Source: AAA044-D11 sp965268275
Lineage (GTDB): Bacteria; Actinomycetota; Actinomycetes; Nanopelagicales; Nanopelagicaceae
Reading direction: 5' to 3'
Assembly: GCA_965268275.1 (NCBI GenBank)
Contig: OZ254168.1
Coordinates: 806,001 to 870,000, forward strand
Length of the DNA stretch: 64,000 nucleotides
Shown here: positions 40,783-48,167 of the stretch, one piece after another
Position numbering within the stretch: position 1 is the first letter of the stretch
Layout: every line of letters begins with the position of its first letter
The notes under the pieces: generated by a model
What the model saw: the letters and a program-made list of their open reading frames with translations, nothing else
Databases searched by the model: none
What the model was told of the DNA's origin: nothing
Position numbers and translations under genes: made by a program

Positions 40783-41785
40783 CGTAGAAACTAAGTGAGC
40801 CGAAGCTCGGTGTGAACTTAGAAATTTTCACAGTGGATCCAGGTCTGGTCGCATTCACCATCAAACCTTTTCTAATAAATATTCCAACGTGTGAGATGTA
40901 TCTATTCTTGCCGAAGAAGACCAAGTCTCCAGGCTTCAATTGATTAAGTGAGACCCGTTTTCCATATCGAATTTGGGCTGCCGCTGAATGTGGAAGAGAA
41001 ACTCCGGAGGTGGCGAATGCGCGCATCGTTAATCCACTGCAATCCCAATACGTTAGTCCAGAACCACCATAAACATAACGGTCACCTATTTGCTTGATCG
41101 AATAACGTAAGGCGAGTGAGCCACGTCCAGAGCCTAAGTTTGAACGCGCAGCTGTTGCCAGAGATTTCTTCTTATCAGCGCTTTCTGCGGCATCATTCAA
41201 TCTGGCTAGGCGTTCGCGTTCGGCTTTTGAAAGTGAATTAAATAGTTTTTGTGCCGCAGCTAACTTGTTTTTAACTTCTTTCTCTTGAGCTAAAAACCTT
41301 GCCTGGGCTCGTTTAGCTAGCGCCAGCTTGTCATTTACAGTTAGCGAAGTTGCAGTCAAGCGCTGTTTTGCAACGCTGTATTGCTTAAGTTGTAAAGATT
41401 GTTTTCTAGTAACCGACTCTAGGGACCCTGCTGCCGCTAAAAAAAGTTTTGGGTCTGATGAGAAAAGTAATTCAAGGCTGCTGCTTAGTGCACCATTCTT
41501 GTATTGTTCATTGGCAATAGCTCCTAGTGAATTTTTAAACTTTGCAACAATTGCAGCATCTGATGCAGCTTGGCGCTGCACTGACTCAAGCTTTCGGGTC
41601 AGGGATTGGTATTCAACCTTTGCCTGCTGCGCCTTTTCGCCAGCGGCTGATGCTTCCTCTTGGAGAACTCTAATCTTGGTTCGGACATCATTTAGGGAAG
41701 GTGCTGCATTAGCGCCCGAAAGTGGAAGCAGCGAGATTGCCAATACTGCGCAAAGAAGCTGCGCGACTGATCTCGTTAATTTCAT
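40766..41785 (-). CDS. Secreted NlpC/P60 peptidoglycan hydrolase with coiled coil
   Basis: A 339-residue exported protein. A signal peptide (residues about 1-28, ending GANA) precedes a long coiled coil (about 30-200, Ala/Gln/Lys-rich) and a C-terminal NlpC/P60 endopeptidase domain. The catalytic Cys249 lies in YWDCSGLTMRAF and the His in YISHVGIFIRKG. Such RipA/FrsA-like proteins cut peptide stems during division, the coiled coil keeping them inactive until bound by a partner. ATG at 41785 (MKLTRS) is preferred over an in-frame start at 41821 because the signal peptide begins there. Confidence 0.88.
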   Translation of the reverse strand: MKLTRSVAQLLCAVLAISLLPLSGANAAPSLNDVRTKIRVLQEEASAAGEKAQQAKVEYQSLTRKLESVQRQAASDAAIVAKFKNSLGAIANEQYKNGALSSSLELLFSSDPKLFLAAAGSLESVTRKQSLQLKQYSVAKQRLTATSLTVNDKLALAKRAQARFLAQEKEVKNKLAAAQKLFNSLSKAERERLARLNDAAESADKKKSLATAARSNLGSGRGSLALRYSIKQIGDRYVYGGSGLTYWDCSGLTMRAFATSGVSLPHSAAAQIRYGKRVSLNQLKPGDLVFFGKNRYISHVGIFIRKGLMVNATRPGSTVKISKFTPSFGSLSFYGATRI

Positions 41786-41833
41786 CGGAGAAGGGTAACC
41801 ACTGGCATGGTTCGAGTTCAAATATTTGCTAAA

Positions 41834-42022
41834 TTACGCTCGATTTGCGGCGGTTTGAAAGCGTAGCGGTGGAACCAAACCTTTATCTGAAAGAACTGAG
41901 AGCGCGCTGATTTGGTTATTTGAGATTTCACTAGCAGGAGCTGCCGTGATATTTAGTAGAACAGATACAACGCAATCTCCACATGAGATATCGCGCATGG
42001 TGCAAGTTTGGCAATCGATCAT
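41834..42022 (-). CDS. Small four-cysteine protein, conserved in Actinobacteria
   Basis: A 62-residue protein whose N-terminus reads MIDCQTCTMRDISCGDCVV: two CxxC pairs (Cys4, Cys7, Cys14, Cys17) suitable for a zinc ribbon or Fe-S site. The C-terminus has the conserved ALSVLSDKGLVPPLRF. Homologues occur beside NlpC/P60 genes in many Actinobacteria. Function is unknown. An upstream in-frame start at 42055 would add eleven residues without the Cys motif, so ATG 42022 is preferred. Divergent from the RibD-like reductase. Confidence 0.75.
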   Translation of the reverse strand: MIDCQTCTMRDISCGDCVVSVLLNITAAPASEISNNQISALSVLSDKGLVPPLRFQTAANRA

Positions 42023-42067
42023 CATGTTGAAAATGATAAATGGCCCCACTGACACTACGGTTTGGCT

Positions 42068-42568
42068 ATGAGCGTTCTGGCCAACTTGGTTCTGGGAAGT
42101 GATGGCAGCACATCGCTCGATGGCAGTTCGAAATCACTTAGTTCAACTGAAGATCGCAGGCGTTTTCACGAACTTCGGACCCGTGCGTCAGTAATCCTTA
42201 TCGGCGGCAACACGGCCAGGTCCGAGCCTTACGCGACTACGCCGGTCCCCCTTGTGGTGATTACTCGATCTGGGAACATCCCGGAGGGCGTTCGAGGAAA
42301 TCCAAAAGCTCAAATCTGGGAGCTCGATCCAGTTAGCGCGATTGAGAAGGCGCAAAAAGAATTTGGTGGGCATGTCCTGGTCGAAGGTGGGATGGGATTA
42401 GTCGAAGAACTACTAGTGAGAAATCAAATTGATGAGCTATATCTATCGCTTAGCAAAAAGTCCGGTGGCGAAAATGTTTATGACCTGAGCGCATTAACCC
42501 GGGATTTCACTGTTGAATCAAGTGAAAAAATAGATGGTGAAACTTTTCTTAAACTGATTAGAAATTAA
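42068..42568 (+). CDS. RibD C-terminal (pyrimidine/dihydrofolate reductase-like) domain protein
   Basis: A 166-residue protein of the DHFR-like RibD C-terminal family: SVLANLVLGSDGSTSLDG opening, VILIGGNTARSEPYAT, and GHVLVEGGMGLVEELL. This fold reduces the ribosyl side chain with NADPH in riboflavin synthesis, but the deaminase domain of RibD is absent. The actual substrate may be a related pyrimidine or pterin. ATG at 42068; a TTG two codons earlier is possible. Ends four bases into the convergent EamA gene. Confidence 0.82.
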   Translation: MSVLANLVLGSDGSTSLDGSSKSLSSTEDRRRFHELRTRASVILIGGNTARSEPYATTPVPLVVITRSGNIPEGVRGNPKAQIWELDPVSAIEKAQKEFGGHVLVEGGMGLVEELLVRNQIDELYLSLSKKSGGENVYDLSALTRDFTVESSEKIDGETFLKLIRN

Positions 42569-43404
42569 CCGATTGAGATTAAAGAGACTCCTGCAACCGC
42601 AAATAAGATTCCTAAATATTGAACTTTGTGAAGTCGTTCCTTTAAGAATTTAAACGCTAGAAGCGATGTCACGATTGGGAAAAGTGCACCAAAAACCATT
42701 GCAACAGAAACTAAGCCCTTAGTCGTTGCAACACCGAGCAATAAGTTTGCAGCAAAGTCTGTCATTCCAATCACGATTAACAACCAGAGATCAGATGACT
42801 TAAAGCCTCCGACTGTGCGAAAACGAAGCGCTATGAGAACGCACATTGAAACTGAAATTACCCGCATCGATGTCATTGTCATTAGTGAACTTGTTTTCGA
42901 TCCTTGCGCCATAAGAGCTAGTGCAATTCCAAAACCAAGTGCCGCACCAAGTCCAAAAAGCAGTGGCTTAATTGGTAGGCCCTTAACAATGTCTGGTCCC
43001 GAGGCACAAAAAGCGCCCAATAGCGCAATGCTCATTCCTAATATTTGAAGCGTGGTTGGTCGCTCGCCTGAAATAAATGCAAAAGTCAGTGGAATTACTG
43101 CACTTAATGTGCTGATTGGTGAAACAACTCCCATGCGTCCAGTTGCAAGACCTGAATAAAAAGAGACGAGTCCAAAAAATCCAGCGATACCGGCACCAAC
43201 TGCTGGAAGAAAATAGCCATCCCAACTTAAATTCGGTGCGATGTACGACCCAGTTGCGACTACTAAAACAATTCCGGTAATCAAACCAATTGCTTGCGAT
43301 GCGCCAGTTACGGCGATGGCTTTAAACCGTTTAGTCATATTTCCGGCTAGATAATCTGCAGTCCCCCAGAGAATGCTAGAAAGCAGTGCGAGTAACGAAG
43401 CCAT
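42565..43404 (-). CDS. EamA-family drug/metabolite transporter (DMT)
   Basis: A 279-residue membrane protein with ten helices arranged as two EamA repeats of five. SSILWGTADYLAGNMTKR opens the first repeat, and PISTLSAVIPLTFAFISGERPT is the helix 3-4 motif. The second repeat contains GALFPIVTSLLAFKFLKERLHKVQYLGI. Carriers of this family export amino acids, nucleosides or other metabolites; the substrate is not evident. Monocistronic, minus strand, divergent from DUF3000-rnd. Confidence 0.9.
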   Translation of the reverse strand: MASLLALLSSILWGTADYLAGNMTKRFKAIAVTGASQAIGLITGIVLVVATGSYIAPNLSWDGYFLPAVGAGIAGFFGLVSFYSGLATGRMGVVSPISTLSAVIPLTFAFISGERPTTLQILGMSIALLGAFCASGPDIVKGLPIKPLLFGLGAALGFGIALALMAQGSKTSSLMTMTSMRVISVSMCVLIALRFRTVGGFKSSDLWLLIVIGMTDFAANLLLGVATTKGLVSVAMVFGALFPIVTSLLAFKFLKERLHKVQYLGILFAVAGVSLISIG

Positions 43405-43484
43405 TGGAGGAGGTTAATACATGCCACCTCATTTATTGCTCGCGCCTTCACCTGATAACTCTGGCAACGCCTTACCATTTTCAC

Positions 43485-44024
43485 ATGGCCGAGAATTTTG
43501 ATGTAATCATTGCTCAAATTCGCGCTATCAAGCCTCGGGCTGAAATCCTCTTAGAGGAAGTTCCGGCTCCACAAAAACTTGCGCCATTCGCTTTTGCGAT
43601 GACCGCAGATGTTTTAGAAGATGCCGCTACTGGAAGATTTGTTCTCTTGCATGATCCAGATGGCCAAGAAGGCTGGTCCGGCAACTTTAGATGTGTAACT
43701 TTCGTGAGAGCTGCAATTGATAACGAGATGGCTGCTGATCCAATGCTCTGTAACATTGGTTGGACTTGGTTGATGGAGTCACTAAAAGCGAATGGTTGCG
43801 ATTTCACCGCGCCAAGTGGAACGGTAACAAAAGTTGCAAGTGCTTCTTTCGGAACGCTAGAAAATTTGGAAGAAGATAGTGAATTAGAAGTTAGAGCTTC
43901 ATGGACGCCAACCTCAGGTGGAAACATTGCAAACCACATAAAGGCTTGGGTAGAACTTTTAGAAATGTCAGCGGGGCTTGCACCGATTCCAGAAGGTGTC
44001 ACCCAGCTAAGTCGCAGTAGATAA
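43485..44024 (+). CDS. DUF3000 family protein
   Basis: A 179-residue actinobacterial soluble protein without known function. FDVIIAQIRAIKPRAEILLEEVPAP at the N-terminus, ATGRFVLLHDPDGQEGWSGNFRCVTFVRAAID in the middle and WTWLMESL are hallmarks. In Actinobacteria it always seems to sit directly before ribonuclease D, and here the two genes overlap as TAATG (44022-44026). ATG 43485 is chosen because homology begins there; an earlier in-frame ATG at 43386 would extend over the EamA start. Confidence 0.88.
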   Translation: MAENFDVIIAQIRAIKPRAEILLEEVPAPQKLAPFAFAMTADVLEDAATGRFVLLHDPDGQEGWSGNFRCVTFVRAAIDNEMAADPMLCNIGWTWLMESLKANGCDFTAPSGTVTKVASASFGTLENLEEDSELEVRASWTPTSGGNIANHIKAWVELLEMSAGLAPIPEGVTQLSRSR

Positions 44025-45319
44025 TGGCAGAACCACTTCTTGCACCAGTCGGTGGCGTTCCAGAATTAGTTGAAACCTCTGAAGGCCTTGGCGAAGTTTT
44101 ATCGCAATTGAAAGCTGGCAGTGGACCAATTGCTATCGATGCTGAACGTGCATCTGGTTATAAATATTCGGCTCGTGCTTATTTGATTCAGATAAAACGT
44201 AAGGGTGGCGGACTGCATTTAATCGATCCAATCGCAGTTGGCCAAAGCCCCTATTGGGCCGAAATGAGCGATGCTTTCGCTGACCAAGAATGGATTATTC
44301 ACGCATCAACCCAGGACCTGGCTTGCCTACGTGAAGTCGGCATAGATCCCCAAATAATTTTTGATACCGAATTAGCTGGTCGAATTGCAGGTTGCGAGCG
44401 CGTAGGTTTGGGTCCACTTACCGAGCAATTGCTTGATGTATCTCTTGCCAAAGAACACAGCGCCGTAGATTGGTCGCTTCGACCACTTCGACCTGAGTGG
44501 TTAAATTACGCAGCCCTGGATGTCGAACTTCTCATTGAACTGCGTGATGAGATCGAAAAACTATTGATTGCAAATAAAAAATTAGAATGGGCAAAGCAAG
44601 ATTTCGCAGCCATTTTAAAATCGCCTCCCCCACCACCAAGAAAAGACCCATGGCGCCGCACTTCTGGCATCCACAAAATCCGTGACCTAACAGCTCTCGC
44701 AATTATTCGCTCCCTCTGGGCAGCGCGAAATGACTTTGCTAAGGAAATTGATTTAGCTCCTGGTCGGGTATTTAATGACGAGACCCTGGTATTGATTGCA
44801 ACTAAACCGCCTAAAGGTTTTGGCGATTTCAAAAAAGCACTCCTTAGACGAACTAGGTTGACTTCCATGCCATTTGAAGAATGGTTTCAGTTGTTCGAAG
44901 CCGCCCAACAATTAACTGGCGATGAACTTCCTAAACTGCGCATGCCATCTGAAGGTTTACCGGCCCCAAAGATGTGGCAATCTCGAAATCCACTTGGCTA
45001 TGCCCGCCTTACACATGCCAGAGCCGCGGTTCTTGAATGTGCCGCTGAAAACTTGATGCCAGCCGAAAATTTAATCTCTCCCGAAGCTGTTCGCCGGGTT
45101 TGCTGGCCGACCCCTCCGGCAGAAGTCACTGATCGCATGAAATTCGTGGCATCAGAATTGGCAGAATTTGGAGCGCGTGGTTGGCAGATTGAACTCATTT
45201 CGGGCCCGATAGCGGCCATATTGGGCGAAACTGAGCCACTTATCGTCGAGGTCCCGGCAGATGAAGTGACTGAGAGTGAAACCCCAGCTCCGGAAAGTGA
45301 CGAATTACGCAACATTTAA
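44024..45319 (+). CDS. rnd: Ribonuclease D (DEDDy exonuclease with HRDC domain)
   Basis: A 431-residue 3'-5' exoribonuclease for tRNA and small RNA maturation. DEDDy residues are visible: AIDAERASGY (Asp, Glu), IHASTQDLACL (second Asp) and YAALDVELLIEL (Tyr and final Asp). Residues about 210-290 hold an HRDC domain (LTALAIIRSLWAARNDFAKEIDLAPGRVFNDETL), and the C-terminal 130 residues are the actinobacterial extension. Partner DUF3000 is coupled upstream. Ends about 37 bases before the FTR1 gene. Confidence 0.93.
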   Translation: MAEPLLAPVGGVPELVETSEGLGEVLSQLKAGSGPIAIDAERASGYKYSARAYLIQIKRKGGGLHLIDPIAVGQSPYWAEMSDAFADQEWIIHASTQDLACLREVGIDPQIIFDTELAGRIAGCERVGLGPLTEQLLDVSLAKEHSAVDWSLRPLRPEWLNYAALDVELLIELRDEIEKLLIANKKLEWAKQDFAAILKSPPPPPRKDPWRRTSGIHKIRDLTALAIIRSLWAARNDFAKEIDLAPGRVFNDETLVLIATKPPKGFGDFKKALLRRTRLTSMPFEEWFQLFEAAQQLTGDELPKLRMPSEGLPAPKMWQSRNPLGYARLTHARAAVLECAAENLMPAENLISPEAVRRVCWPTPPAEVTDRMKFVASELAEFGARGWQIELISGPIAAILGETEPLIVEVPADEVTESETPAPESDELRNI

Positions 45320-45356
45320 GTTGCGAAAATAAGGCAACTGGTTTTACGCTTCAGGC

Positions 45357-46163
45357 ATGTACAGCACATTTCTAATCGCGCTTCGCGAAGGCCTAGAGGC
45401 CGCACTAATTATCGGAATTCTTGTTGCCTACCTGGTGAAATCAAACCAACGTCAGTCACTGCCTGCGCTTTGGACTGGTGTCGGAGTAGCTCTAGCAGCT
45501 AGCTTAGCTTTTGGCGCATTCTTATCTTTCACAACAACTCAACTCTCTGAAGCTGGGGAGCAAATGTTCGGTGGAGTTACATCGCTTGTTGCAGTTGTGC
45601 TTGTTACATACATGGTTTTTTGGATGAAGCGAGTAGCTCGCGGTTTGAAGAGTGATCTGCATGGAAAAATTGATTACGCGATGCCGCTAGGTAAATTCGC
45701 ATTGATGTTGGCTGCTTTCTTTGCGGTTGCACGAGAAGGCCTAGAAACAGCGCTCTTTGTTTACTCTAACTTTAAAACCGTTTCTGATGATTCATCTCCA
45801 ACTATTGGTTTAATACTCGGATTAGCACTTGCAGTTCTATTGGGCGTTGCAATTTATCGTGGCAGCTTAAAGATTAATTTAGGTAAGTTTTTTACTATTA
45901 CCGGTGTTGCCCTAATCGTGATTGCTGCTGGAGTTCTCTCCTATGCGATTCATGAATTTCAAGAATTCGGTGTTTTGCCTGGCGAAGATGCCTACGCTTG
46001 GAATTGGGAAGGTGCAAGCCCAACTCTTACTACCTTGCTATCCGGAACTATCGGAATCAGCACCACGATTTCTTGGCCACAACTATTTGTCTGGGCGTTT
46101 TATCTGGGCATAGTTCTACAGGCTTACTTGAAACCAAAAAAGGCTGCGCTAGTTAATTCCTAA
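45357..46163 (+). CDS. efeU: FTR1/EfeU-type iron permease
   Basis: A 268-residue membrane protein with seven helices. The two REGLE motifs that bind ferric iron are present: ALREGLEAALIIGI in helix 1 and VAREGLETALFV in helix 4. In EfeUOB systems, EfeO and EfeB are normally adjacent; neither is here. The only following gene is a secreted histidine phosphatase two bases after its stop. No IdeR/DtxR-like box is apparent in the 37 bases before the ATG at 45357. Iron is the likely cargo. Confidence 0.9.
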   Translation: MYSTFLIALREGLEAALIIGILVAYLVKSNQRQSLPALWTGVGVALAASLAFGAFLSFTTTQLSEAGEQMFGGVTSLVAVVLVTYMVFWMKRVARGLKSDLHGKIDYAMPLGKFALMLAAFFAVAREGLETALFVYSNFKTVSDDSSPTIGLILGLALAVLLGVAIYRGSLKINLGKFFTITGVALIVIAAGVLSYAIHEFQEFGVLPGEDAYAWNWEGASPTLTTLLSGTIGISTTISWPQLFVWAFYLGIVLQAYLKPKKAALVNS

Positions 46164-46201
46164 ACTTGGTTTTAACTATTGCAATATTTGGGAAATTCAA
46201 A

Positions 46202-46798
46202 GTGAAGAGAATCTTTAAGCAGCTGGCCATCGTTTTTTCTGTTGTCCTAATTTCAACTCTCTTTCCTCAGGGCGCACTTGCTAAAGATTCGTTGATTTGG
46301 GACAAGTTGCAAGGAAAAAATCCAAAGGGTTACGTGTTGTTGATGCGCCACACACTTGCGCCCGGAGTCGGCGATCCAGAGCGTTTCCGCTTAGGTGATT
46401 GCACCACCCAACGCAATCTCTCTGATGAAGGTCGGCAAGATGCGCGTGATATCGGAAAATGGCTAGAGCAAAGAGATTTGAAGATTCATAGCGTTGAATC
46501 AAGCAGATGGTGTCGGACAAGAGAAACCGCAGAATTACTCGGAATTGGAAGTGTAAAACTCAACAAGAATCTTGATTCACTTTTCCGGGAATCTGATCTT
46601 GAGAACCACAAGCAAACCATTGAAACAAAGAAGCGAATTGTTAGCCATCGAAACACCAGAGGTTTGCTGGTTCTTGTCGGACATGCGGTAAACATTTCAG
46701 CTATCACCGGCATCACTCTTGATTCTGGCGAAGGCGTATTGGTCCGTGCAAGTCCGCAAGGTGACATTAATCTGATGGGATTTTCACCAAAGCCCTAG
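46202..46798 (+). CDS. Secreted histidine phosphatase superfamily protein
   Basis: A 198-residue exported protein. Signal peptide about residues 1-28 (KQLAIVFSVVLIS, ending GALA), then the RHG-type phosphatase motif VLLMRHTLAPGVGDP (Arg-His-Thr), a second Arg in SSRWCRTRETA, and the second catalytic His in VLVGHAVNISA. The predicted fold is a branch-2-like acid or phosphoester phosphatase acting outside the membrane. GTG 46202 is chosen because the signal peptide starts there; an in-frame TTG at 46166 is possible. Following FTR1 so closely, it may work with iron uptake (for example, releasing phosphate-bound iron), which is speculation. Confidence 0.8.
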   Translation: MKRIFKQLAIVFSVVLISTLFPQGALAKDSLIWDKLQGKNPKGYVLLMRHTLAPGVGDPERFRLGDCTTQRNLSDEGRQDARDIGKWLEQRDLKIHSVESSRWCRTRETAELLGIGSVKLNKNLDSLFRESDLENHKQTIETKKRIVSHRNTRGLLVLVGHAVNISAITGITLDSGEGVLVRASPQGDINLMGFSPKP

Positions 46799-46904
46799 CT
46801 CTCGAAAAAGAGTAACTTTCCACTTTTGGCCGTGACAACGAAGATGTAATTAGCGCAGAATTTCAGCCCGAAAGTAAGACTCTTTTGCTGCTTCCAATTT
46901 AACC

Positions 46905-46916
46905 TACTGGCGAGTA
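46905..46916. promoter_or_regulatory. Palindromic operator candidate upstream of fadA
   Basis: TACTGGCGAGTA: arms TACT and AGTA around GGCG, about 52 bases before the fadA start. A closely similar palindrome, TACTCGCGAGTT at 61065-61076, lies before the acyl-ACP desaturase gene. TetR-type regulators of fatty-acid genes use such short palindromes, but none can be named here. Confidence 0.45.
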
Positions 46917-46967
46917 ACCTTACGGGAATACCAACCATTCTTAAATAGTCTTGAGTAGGAGCCCTTG

Positions 46968-48167
46968 ATGAGTGAGCGCGTTGTCCTAGTTGATGCAGTT
47001 CGATCCCCCTTTGGTAAGGCCGGAAGTCTTTACGCCGAGACCAGAGCAGATGACATCATGGTTCGGACGCTTCGCGGATTATTAGAACGCAATCCAAAAG
47101 TTTCACCAAGTGCGATTGATGATGTTGCAATTGCCGCAGCAACCCAGAGCGGTGATCAGGGTATGAACATTGGTAGAAGCGTTTCTTTACTCGCCGGAAT
47201 TCCAGATAGCGTTCCGGGATATTCGATTGATCGTTGGTGCGCAGGTGCGCTTACTGCAGTAACAACTGTTTCTGGTGCGATCGCAATGGGCCAATATGAC
47301 ATTGCAATTGCTGGTGGCGTTGAACATATGGGACACCATCCAATGGGCGAAGGCATGGATCCAAATCCAAGATACTTAGCTGAAAAATTAGTTGATACCG
47401 ATGCGCTCCAAATGGGTATGACTGCCGAAAGATTGCATGACAAGTTTCCTCATTTAACAAAGGCGCGCGCTGATGCGTATGCAGTTTCATCACAGAATAA
47501 AACAGCTGCGGCTTACACCGCCGGAAAAATTCAAAGAGATTTAATACCAGTTGCGGTTCGCTCTGCCGAACTTGGTTGGGGCGTAGCAACAGTTGATGAG
47601 CCACCTCGACCAGGAACCACGGTCGAAGGACTTGCTGCCCTTAAGACACCTTTTCGACCAATGGGAAATGTAACTGCAGGAAACGCTGCTGGCTTAAATG
47701 ATGGTGCTACCGCTGCAATTCTTGCGAGCGAATCTAAAGCGAATGAACTTGGTCTTGGGATTAAGGCGAAGTTAGTTTCTTTTGCCTTTGCAGGTGTTGC
47801 ACCAGAAATTATGGGATACGGGCCTGTGCCAAGCACAATTAAAGCGTTGTCAAAAGCTGGTTTATCAATTTCAGATATTGGTCTCTTTGAAATCAATGAA
47901 GCATTCGCTATTCAGGTTCTGTCATTCCTAGATCACTTCGGTATTGCTGATGACGACGCCCGAGTAAATCAATACGGTGGCGCTATTGCGGTTGGACATC
48001 CACTCGCATCGTCTGGTGTTCGCTTAATGATCAACTTGGCTCGCGGTTTTGAAGAGCACCCTGAAGTTCAATTTGGTCTGACAACAATGTGCATCGGACT
48101 TGGAATGGGCGGAAGCGTCATCTGGGAGAACCCACACTTCACTGGTTCAGGAAAGGCGGCAAAGTAA
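46968..48167 (+). CDS. fadA: Acetyl-CoA acetyltransferase / thiolase
   Basis: A 399-residue thiolase: nucleophile Cys in IDRWCAGALTAV (about residue 90), catalytic His in NEAFAIQV and GHPLASSG, and the second Cys in MCIGLGMGG. It performs the last, thiolytic step of beta-oxidation together with the next gene. AGGAG at 46957-46961 sets the ATG 46968; a TTG at 46965 is less likely. TAATG overlap (48165-48169) couples it to fadB, so the two are made in equal amounts. Confidence 0.95.
   Translation: MSERVVLVDAVRSPFGKAGSLYAETRADDIMVRTLRGLLERNPKVSPSAIDDVAIAAATQSGDQGMNIGRSVSLLAGIPDSVPGYSIDRWCAGALTAVTTVSGAIAMGQYDIAIAGGVEHMGHHPMGEGMDPNPRYLAEKLVDTDALQMGMTAERLHDKFPHLTKARADAYAVSSQNKTAAAYTAGKIQRDLIPVAVRSAELGWGVATVDEPPRPGTTVEGLAALKTPFRPMGNVTAGNAAGLNDGATAAILASESKANELGLGIKAKLVSFAFAGVAPEIMGYGPVPSTIKALSKAGLSISDIGLFEINEAFAIQVLSFLDHFGIADDDARVNQYGGAIAVGHPLASSGVRLMINLARGFEEHPEVQFGLTTMCIGLGMGGSVIWENPHFTGSGKAAK

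Noticed and set aside
41328..41798. Plus-strand frame opposite the NlpC/P60 gene
   Set aside because: Overlaps the coiled coil and signal peptide of a clear secreted hydrolase; Ser/Ala-rich composition typical of an antisense frame.
43514..44002. Minus-strand frame of 162 residues opposite DUF3000
   Set aside because: DUF3000 on the plus strand is coupled to rnd by TAATG and matches its family; the opposing frame has no support.
46799..46964. tRNA or small RNA between the phosphatase and fadA
   Set aside because: No cloverleaf, no CCA or T-loop consensus found; the region fits a promoter and operator.
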